A stretch of DNA of 64,000 nt from contig NZ_CP012109.1 in assembly GCF_000280925.3 (NCBI RefSeq), positions 3,306,501 through 3,370,500 on the forward strand, given 5' to 3'. Both the position numbers and the translations under genes were made by a program. Shown here piece by piece: positions 19,001 through 26,200 of the stretch (within the stretch, counting starts at the first letter, position 1; each line of letters starts with the position of its first letter). The notes below the pieces were generated by a model. The model was given only the letters and a program-made list of their open reading frames with translations, was not told the origin of the DNA and made no database searches. This DNA comes from Myxococcus hansupus. GTDB lineage: Bacteria; Myxococcota; Myxococcia; Myxococcales; Myxococcaceae.

Positions 19001-22000
19001 CCTGGAGCAGACGCTCATCCCCGGGAGAGGTCGCGGCGCCGTGGTGGATGCCACCCTGGCCCTTCAGGTATCGCTCCAGTTGTGCGGCGGCATCCCCCGC
19101 GCTCGAAGCGACGAGCGCGAGCCGCATCTCTCGCTCTGGGCGTCCCACCCGCAGCGTTCGAGCGACGTCTGCGAAGTCCTCCGCGCCGAGGGTCTGAAGG
19201 AAGCGCACCAGGAGGTCCGTGTAGCGGCGTAGCTGCGCTTCGGACCTCGCGGACAGGACGAACAGCTCCCGGTCCGAGGGGCGCGCCGTCGGCTGACCCC
19301 GTTCGATGTGTTCCTCGAGGACGACGTGCGCGTTGGAGCCTCCGGCGCCAAAGGAGCTGACGCCAGCGCGGCGAGGAAGCACTCCGTTCGCACCCTCCAT
19401 CCGGGGCCATGGTTCGGAGGCCTGGGGCACACGGAAGGGTGTCGATGCGAAGTCGATGGTCGGGTTGAGCGCCGCGGAATGAAGGGAGGGCGCAATCCGG
19501 CCGTGCCGAAGCTGGAGCAGGGCTCGCGTCACGGCTGCGACGCCCGCCGCTGCTTCGAGGTGCCCGATGTTCGACTTCACCGAACCGATGGGCAGCGGAT
19601 GGGTGCGCCCCGCGAAGGCGCGGCTGAGCCCGACCACCTCGACCGGGTCCCCGAGCGCGGTCCCTGTTCCGTGGGCCTCGATGTAGCCGATGCTGTCGGG
19701 CGTGGCGTCCGCAGCTTCGAGCGCTCGGCGGATGGCATCTGCCTGCGCGGTGGGGTGGGGCACGGTGTATCCGGCCGCGCGCCCCCCGTGATTGATCGCC
19801 GTGCCGCGAATGACACCGTGAACGGTGTCACCGTCCGCGAGCGCCTGATCGAGCCGCTTGAGGAACAGGGCTCCAACACCCTCGCCCGGGACGTAACCAT
19901 CACCGCCCTCTCCGAAGGAGCGGCACCGCCCATCGGAGGAGGTCATGTTCATTTGCCGGAGCAGCAGATACTTGTCCGGGTGGAGCAGCAGGTTGACGCC
20001 ACCCGCGATGGCCGCGTCACATTCACCTCGGGCGAGGCTGGCGCAGGCGAGGTGGATGGCCGTCAGCGATGAAGAGCACGCGGTGTCCACCGCCATGCTC
20101 GGGCCCACGAAGTCGAAGAAGTACGAGACCCGGTTCGCGACGGAAGAGAAGAGTGACGACGTGGCGACGGGGGTGGCGTGGCGCGCCGCCTCCGCGCCGA
20201 CGAGCCGGTAGTCCCCCCACATGACGCCGACGAAGACGCCGACCCGGTTCCTCGGGGCCGTGAAGTCATCCGGTTGGTAGCCCGCGTGCTCGACCGCGCG
20301 ATAGGCCGTCTCCAGAAACAGTCGTTCTTGAGGGTCGATGAGCGGCGCGGTCCCCGGAGGAATCCGGAAGAAGAGCGGGTCGAACTGGTCCACTTCGGAC
20401 AGGAAGCCGCCGAACCCGCACAGCGGGTTGCCATCCCCTGGATACGCGTTGGAGGGCCAACGCTCGGGCGGCACTTCCGTCACGCTGTCTCGGCCTGCCT
20501 CGAGGTTCGCCCAGAATGCGTCCACGTCCTCGGCGCCGGGGTATCTGCCGCTGAGCCCCACCACGGCGATGTCGACGCGGTGGTTCGCCACGGGAGCCGC
20601 GGGCTTTGGGCGTTGAACGCCGAGGTGTGCCTGAAGCCGTTCCGTGTCGCCCCAGGCGACGGCGAGTTGGGGCCGGGCGCCGCCAAGGCACGCATCGAGC
20701 AGGTCCAGCCCGGCTTCATCGGGAAGCAGGCTCAGGCCCGTGCTCCGCCGAAGCGCGTCCGCGTGCGCGGCGGAAACACTCATGCCTCCATCGCGCCAGA
20801 GAGGCCAGTTGATGCTGACGGTCCGCCAGGCGTGTTCGCCTCGGTGACGCTGGGCCTCGCATTCCTCCGCGAAGGCATCGAGGAATCGGTTCGCCGCCGC
20901 GTAGTCACTCTGCCCGGGATTCCCGATGACCGCGGACAGCGATGAGAACAGGACGAGCCATTCGAGGTCATTGTCCACCGCACGCACCAGATTCAGCGCA
21001 CCGGCGACCTTGGGGCGCATGACGGCCGCCGCCGATTCATTGGGCGTTCCTCGCAGGAAGCCATCCTTGAGGACGCCTGCCGCGTGGATGATGGCGTGAA
21101 GGCCGCCGAAGCGTTCGCGAGCGCGCCGCACCACGTCCCGAGCTTCTGTTTCAACGGACACGTCGGCGCGGAAGTAGACCGCTTCACCACCGAGTGACCG
21201 GAGCTCCTCGCAGAAGGACGCTGCCTCCGTGTTTCGCTCATGGCGTCCCGTCAGGACGATTCGCGCCCGGTGCCGCGTGGCCAGACGACGCGCGATACGG
21301 CGCCCCAGCCCACCAATGCCCCCGGTGATGAGGACCACGGCCTCATCACGCAGCACCGCGTCAGCGCGCGGCGCGGCCACGGGAGCGAGCCTGCGGACCT
21401 CGCGGCGGCCCTGTGTGTAGCGAACCTCTGTGTCCGGTGCATCGAGCGAGACCTCGCGCGCCGTGAGGCCGAGCAGCTCACGCGCACTGGGGGCGTCGAG
21501 GAGCACGCTCCGCATGCTGGGATGCTTGAGCTCTAGCCGCGTCGAACGCGCAAGTCCCCCCAGTGCCGCTGCGCACGTCCGGCCCGACGCGGTCTCAGCG
21601 GGAAGGACCGCCAGCAGCCGGTCACTCACGGACGGCAGATGGGCGAGCGTCCTCGCCAGTTCTCGAAAGGGCAGGAGGACGGACTCGAGGCTCGCGGCCC
21701 CGGCGAATTCGCTCGCGCGGAGATCGCCATACCCCCAGCAGTAGAGGGTCACGTCGAAGGGGGGCTGGCTTGCTTGAAGCTGCCGGATGACGCGGTGCAG
21801 GTCCTCCGGTTCAGCGGCGTTGACGGTGAACGTGTCCCCATTCGCGCTGAAGTGCGTGCCCCGGCGGACGCGCACCACGGAGGCCCCGGGCGGGACGTCC
21901 AGGGTCAGCCCTTCGTCCTCGAACAGGAGGATGCGCTCCAGGGGACGGGCTTCCGCCGCTGGCAACGCAGCGGACTCCCAGTCGAAGCCCAGGAACAGTG

Positions 22001-23267
22001 CTCCATCGTTCGCCGCCGAGGACGTCTCCTCGCTCCGAGGCTTCGCGTCGGGCGACTGGGGCGCCTTTGGCAACTGGTACTGGTCACCCAGCTCGGTGTC
22101 GAGGTACCCGGCGAGCGCGTCGAGCGTCTGGTACTCGAAGAGCAGGGTCGGGTAGAGCGCTTTGCCTGCGCGGCCCTCCAGGGCCCTGGCGACTTCGAGG
22201 AGATGGGAAGACTCGAGCCCCAGGTCGTAGAACCCGATGTTGCCCGTGACCTCCGCGCGCGGGCGTTGGCAGAGCGCGGCGATGATGTCTCGCAAGTCCT
22301 CCGCGATGGCCGCGCGCCGGGTGCTCCGGGTCGGAGTCTCCGTTGTCGCGGACGCGGTGGGCCGTTCCTCGCGCACCGGGTGCGGTGCGGGACGGGTTCC
22401 ATTGGAAGTGCCTGTGAGTCGCCGAATCAGGTCCGTGCTGCGGACTCGCTTGACGGTGAGCCGTTCGAACTCGGCGATGAGCGCGCCGTGTGCATCGAAG
22501 AGCCACAGGTCTGCTTCGAGGACGTCCTTCTCCCGAACGGCGGGACCCACACGTGCTTCGACGTACACCGTGTCTCCCGAGGGTCCCCACGCGCGGAAGG
22601 CCTGGATGAACATCGGAATGTAGGCGCAGTCCGCTTCGCCCTCGGTGGGGAATCCGGCGAAGGGAATGAGGGTCGAAGTGTCGAGGAACGCCGGGTGGAG
22701 ATAGAAGTCCTCTCGCTGGAGCGAAGCCTCCTCACCCAGGGTCAGCTTCGCGACCACTCGGTCTCCGGCCGTGTACACGGTACCCGAGGTCCGCATGAAG
22801 CCACGGTGCTCGATGCCCAGCCGTTCGGTCCTGGCATAGAGCGTCTCCATCGGAGCGCCTTCCCCCAGTGACTCGATGTCGAACCGCCGCGTGGGCCGCG
22901 CGCGCTCCAGCTCTTGGAGCGAGCACGAGGCGATGGCCTCCTCGTTGCCGACCTCCTGTTCGTTCGCGACCCGCTGTGCGCTGATGCGGACGCGGGTGGC
23001 GCGGGCCTCCGGCTCAGCGCGAAAGTAGATGCGTTGGTCGAAATCCCCGGTCAGCGCGACGGGCGTTTCGAACAGGATGTCGCGCAGCTCCAGGTGACTG
23101 GGCGCGACCCCACTGGCATGCGCGATGCGGCAGAGCCCGTCCAGGTAGACCACGCCAGGCAGGATGCGGACTCCGTGGACGCGGTGGTCCCGGACCACGG
23201 CATCGTCGTGGCGAAGCAGGGTCTGGGCGCTCGCGATGTCGATACTCGTCATGGGGCTTGGGCTCAC
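15435..23267 (-). CDS. PKS C, N-terminal part: DH, ACP, KR, KS6, cMT, ACP, KS7 (frameshifted)
   Basis: Reads from a GTG at 23267 that overlaps the PKS B stop (an ATG at 23252 is an alternative). The true frame ends at the indel at 16217-16221; the last roughly 260 residues down to 15435 are out-of-frame, Arg/Ser-rich and not real protein. Domains: a dehydratase-like domain (HxxxGxxxxP in DHRVHGVRILPG about 30; the second motif is FLDTSTL, keeping Asp but lacking the usual Gln/His); an ACP with GLESS (about 352); KR3 (LITGGIGGLG about 645, Tyr in SDYAAANRF about 788); KS6 (about 885-1310); a C-methyltransferase (SAM motif LEVGAGTGGTSG about 1665); an ACP with GVDSL (about 1908); and KS7 (about 1985-2410) with DTACSSS, ETHGTGT and SNIGH. 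Joined with the downstream frame it makes a 3951-aa protein. Confidence 0.92.
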   Translation of the reverse strand: MSPSPMTSIDIASAQTLLRHDDAVVRDHRVHGVRILPGVVYLDGLCRIAHASGVAPSHLELRDILFETPVALTGDFDQRIYFRAEPEARATRVRISAQRVANEQEVGNEEAIASCSLQELERARPTRRFDIESLGEGAPMETLYARTERLGIEHRGFMRTSGTVYTAGDRVVAKLTLGEEASLQREDFYLHPAFLDTSTLIPFAGFPTEGEADCAYIPMFIQAFRAWGPSGDTVYVEARVGPAVREKDVLEADLWLFDAHGALIAEFERLTVKRVRSTDLIRRLTGTSNGTRPAPHPVREERPTASATTETPTRSTRRAAIAEDLRDIIAALCQRPRAEVTGNIGFYDLGLESSHLLEVARALEGRAGKALYPTLLFEYQTLDALAGYLDTELGDQYQLPKAPQSPDAKPRSEETSSAANDGALFLGFDWESAALPAAEARPLERILLFEDEGLTLDVPPGASVVRVRRGTHFSANGDTFTVNAAEPEDLHRVIRQLQASQPPFDVTLYCWGYGDLRASEFAGAASLESVLLPFRELARTLAHLPSVSDRLLAVLPAETASGRTCAAALGGLARSTRLELKHPSMRSVLLDAPSARELLGLTAREVSLDAPDTEVRYTQGRREVRRLAPVAAPRADAVLRDEAVVLITGGIGGLGRRIARRLATRHRARIVLTGRHERNTEAASFCEELRSLGGEAVYFRADVSVETEARDVVRRARERFGGLHAIIHAAGVLKDGFLRGTPNESAAAVMRPKVAGALNLVRAVDNDLEWLVLFSSLSAVIGNPGQSDYAAANRFLDAFAEECEAQRHRGEHAWRTVSINWPLWRDGGMSVSAAHADALRRSTGLSLLPDEAGLDLLDACLGGARPQLAVAWGDTERLQAHLGVQRPKPAAPVANHRVDIAVVGLSGRYPGAEDVDAFWANLEAGRDSVTEVPPERWPSNAYPGDGNPLCGFGGFLSEVDQFDPLFFRIPPGTAPLIDPQERLFLETAYRAVEHAGYQPDDFTAPRNRVGVFVGVMWGDYRLVGAEAARHATPVATSSLFSSVANRVSYFFDFVGPSMAVDTACSSSLTAIHLACASLARGECDAAIAGGVNLLLHPDKYLLLRQMNMTSSDGRCRSFGEGGDGYVPGEGVGALFLKRLDQALADGDTVHGVIRGTAINHGGRAAGYTVPHPTAQADAIRRALEAADATPDSIGYIEAHGTGTALGDPVEVVGLSRAFAGRTHPLPIGSVKSNIGHLEAAAGVAAVTRALLQLRHGRIAPSLHSAALNPTIDFASTPFRVPQASEPWPRMEGANGVLPRRAGVSSFGAGGSNAHVVLEEHIERGQPTARPSDRELFVLSARSEAQLRRYTDLLVRFLQTLGAEDFADVARTLRVGRPEREMRLALVASSAGDAAAQLERYLKGQGGIHHGAATSPGDERLLQDRYVAGDLDGAAELWVRGTRMDWRALSRGPVRRVPVPGIPFERKRFWVEPPRFTTDVQRAFEASLTPTSEALEAGGPLLAEYSAAALHARLSDLGLPPTGHFTTARALKERLRLQPRFDRFLAACLEVLERHGYLERTDTGLRSTGASRSPSELRSTLLERHPETAPYVRLLDTCLAAYPETLRGERSATSVLFPAASLELTSAIYRGSRSYAFTNALMARLISTAVKLRASAGRRPVRVLEVGAGTGGTSGPVFEALASLGVDVEAHYTDVADGFVAHGRETFGNAYPFARFRSLDIEKDPAAQGFTPNSFDVVFAANALHVASDVDEALGRVKNLLVSDGLLVLGEATTNTEVLALTFGLLEGWHRYRDPERRIPNSPLLSSEGWRTALLRSGYSHVMAYGPGLSADPDPSQRVILAANDGRPSKQPASIPLTKPTHSTAAPSSGGPQPGTPATLEREVAAIVAAGLGTTVDDIRPDLAFSEYGVDSLLAVKIVDQLNARFALELKPTVLFDHSSVRALARHAMSLGAQAAAPSHLSEEAVRPAPAPAAPRSAPGASMDIAVIGMAGRFPGAGDYRALWKNLCAGHDAVTEIPVDRWRIEDHFQAGPPSPGKTYSKWGGYLSDVDRFDPLFFNIVPAEADFMDPQQRLLLEESWKALEDAGLDARSLSNRRCGVFIGATSPDYASLVRQRGLAGSHHVFTGNSLAILPARVAYFLNLKGPCVAVDTACSSSLVALHQACQSLLSGECEVALAGGVSVFTTPEYHLLASSLGMLSPTGRCRSFDDAGDGFVIGEGVGVVVLKPLARALEDGDPIHGVIKGSAVNQDGRTNGITAPSSLSQQELEAEVYERYGIPPETLGYVETHGTGTRLGDPIELEALTAAFRRSTGRLRFCAIGSIKSNIGHASHAAGVASLIKVLLSLRQGQLPRRSTSRRPTGTSTSTRRPSSSTRSCVTGRAMALDGPPSARSASAARTATSWSKSTSRPGPSPRPGLPKSWSPSPRRPRTRSAGPRRRWRGSSRSIPRRHSMTSRRRYKPDAYSSSTALPSSPARWTPCATDSPPWQRARPRSVFTTAKQTRTRCHPRLRFRQTRSCTQRVPHGSRARPLISVDCMQAPRRAGFPCPATPSLANAAGCQRPRSLRMKRRRPVPGPWGRLQQVSSGPPRGCSASRRKSSTSARPRRNWGSMR
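16217..16221. other. Frameshift site in a homopolymer within KS7
   Basis: The plus strand has five G here (five C in the mRNA). One more base would join the two frames exactly, changing the mRNA from CUC CCC CGU to CUC CCC CCG UCG and restoring the KS consensus LPPSLHFQTPN. The total length from 23267 to 11413 is 11855 bp, one short of a multiple of three. A sequencing error, a real deletion or slippage on the C-run are the options. Confidence 0.85.
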
Positions 23268-26200
23268 GGCGCGGAGACTCGGTTCACTCGGCTGGGCGCG
23301 ATGGGCTCGAACCGGAGCATGGCCGGGGCGCGGGCCTCGTTCCGTGGCCTCGCGGGGAGCAGGTATCGCTGTTTCGAGAATGCAGGCGCGGGCAGGGGGG
23401 CCCGGCCGGGTTCGGTTCCGTCAGGACGCTCTTCGAGGACCATGTGGCAGTTCGTTCCACCGAAGCCGAACGCGCTGATTCCGGCGCGCCTGGGGTGGCC
23501 CTCCACCGCGTGCCAGTCGCGCAGATCGCGGTTGACGTAGAAGGGCGACTCGCTGAACGCGAAGCGAGGGTTGGGGCGCTCACAGTGAAGCGTGGGGGGC
23601 AGTTGCTTCCTGTCCAGGGCGAGCGCTGTCTTCACCAGCCCCGCGATGCCCGCGGCGGACAACAGATGGCCGATGTTGGTCTTCACGCTGCCCACGGCGC
23701 AGAAGCCCCGTGCTTCCGTGGCCCGTTTGAACACCGTGGCCAGCGCCTTGAGCTCAATGGGGTCACCGATCATCGTCCCGGTGCCGTGCGCTTCCACGTA
23801 GGACAGCGTGTTGGCGGTGACGCCCGCCTTCGCGAGCGCCGCTTCGATGACCTCGACCTGGGCCTCCATGTTCGGAGTCGTGATGCCCATCGTGCGGCCG
23901 TCGTTGTTCACAGCCGAGCCTCGGATGACGGCGTGGATGCGGTCGCCATCGCGCAGGGCGTCGTCCAAGCGCTTCAACAGCAAGGCGCCCGCGCCTTCGC
24001 CTGGCACGAAGCCGTTCGCCCGTTCATCGAACGTGTGGCAGCGCCCATCCGGCGAGAGCGCCCCTGCCGCGCTCAGGGTCAGGTAGGGAAGTTCATCGAG
24101 GATGAGGTCCACACCTCCGGCCAGCGCTGCTTCGATTTCACCCTCGCGGAGCGCCTGGCAGGCGAGGTGGACGCTCACGAGCGACGACGAACACGCCGTG
24201 TCGATGACCAGGTTGTTTCCACGCCAGTTGAAGTAGTCAGAGATGCGCGCGCCGATGAAGTTCTGTCCGATGCCGACAATCGTGCTCTTCTCTGGCTGCT
24301 CGATACGGTTCGGGTACGCCCCGGTGCGTGCCCCGATGTAGACGCCGACCTTTCGGTTCGACAGCTCCTCACGGGAGTACCCCGCATCGAGTGTCGCCAG
24401 GAGCGACGTCTCCAGCATCAGCCGCTGGAGCGGGTCCATCTGGATCGCGAATGACTCGCTGATGCGGAAGTAGGCGGGGTCGAACAGGTCGATGCCGTCG
24501 ACGAAGCCTCCCCATTTGCTGTTCGTGCGCCCGGGGCCCGGCTGGGGTGAATAGAACCGGCCTGCGTCCCAGCGCTCCGTCGGGACTTCTCGAATGGCGC
24601 TCGTGCCGTGCGCCAGCGTCTCCCAAAACCGCGCTGTGTCGGCTCCACCGGGAAAACGGCAGGCCATGCCCACGATGGCGATGGGCACGGTGGCACGGGA
24701 GGGACTTGGGGGCCGAGGCGGCTCGGCGTGGTGCTTGACCGGCGGCTGGACGAACGCGCCCGTGGAATGCACGGGTGCGGACGGTGCGGCCACCTCGGTG
24801 ACGAATCTCGATGGGTGGCGCTCCGCGAGGAACGCCGAGAGTGTGCCGAGGGTGGGGTACTCCAGAAGGAAACCCGGCTCAATGGGCGCGCCCACGAGGG
24901 TTTCAATCTGCTTCACCGCGGAGGCGATGAGCACCGAGTCCACGCCGTACTCTTCGAAACGGACATCCCCCTTGAGCCGCGCCGGATCAAGCTTCAGCTC
25001 GGCCGCGAACAGGTGCAGGAGCGCGTCGAAGGCGTGGGATTTGGCGGAGGCGTCGCTCGCCACCCTGGGCGCGCTTGCAGGCGTCGCGGGACGAGGCGCC
25101 TGCGACGAAGCCGCGCTGGCGAGCAGCGTGGACGCGTCGAAGTCGCTCGCGGCGAGACAGGGGAGGACGACGGGCGCGTTGTCGATGCCCAGGACGCGCT
25201 CGAAGAGCGAGAAACCTTGTTCGACTGAAAGCGCCGCGAGTTGGGCACCTCGATAGGCCGCCGTCGTCGTCTCTCCAAAACCAGCGTCCCGGAATGAAGG
25301 CCAGTTCAGCGCGCGAAACCCGGTGCGTCCGTGACGGTGCTGGTACTCCGCGAAGCGGTCGAGGAACGCGTTCGCGAGCGCATAGTCCGAAAGTCCCACC
25401 GCGAGGTTGGGGACGATGGATGCCACGGAGGAGAAGAGGACAAAGAAGTCGGGCTGGTCGTCCTCGAGCAAGTCCGCAAGGACCTGCGTGCCACCCAGCT
25501 TGGGTTCGAGCACCCGGCCGATGCCCTCGGGGCTCTTGTGCAGGAACGCGGGGCTTTCATCCGAAACCGTCCCCGCGCAGTGCAGCACGCCGGCGACAGG
25601 CCCCAGGGTCGACCGCACGTCGTCGAAGAATCGGCGGAGGGCCCCGCGGTCTAGCAGGGGCCCCGTGTAGACGCGGACCTCTGCCCCCCGTGCTTCCAGC
25701 TCCAGCAGCGCGCGCACCTTGCGACCGTCCACGGATTCGTCAGCCGCGACCCGCTGCCACGCCGCTCGGGGTGGGAGGGTCTGGGCTCCCAGCAGCGCCA
25801 GTTTCCGTGCCCCACGTTCGACGAGCATCCGTGCGAAGCCCGCGCCCAGTCCGCGTGTCCCTCCGCTGATGACGTAGGTCTTGTCCGGTGACACTTGAAG
25901 GCGTTGCGCCAGCGGCAGCTCGCGGAGCGTCAGCGCCTCACGCCGACCCTTCCGGTATCGCGCCTGCCGGGCGTCGGTTCCAGGCGTCCGGACATCGGTG
26001 GCCTCCTGGGCCAGCAAGGCGAACAGGTGCTCCGGGGGCAGGTCCGCGTGTTCCACATCGACGCTGCGGACGGTGACGCCTCGGTACTCGCCGGAGAGCG
26101 CCGTCACCAGTCCATGGATGGGGGCGCCGGTCAGCGTCTCGCCTGAGAGCAAACCCGCCGTGACGTGGAGGAGCAGGAGCGACCGGGTGTCTCGGCCAGC

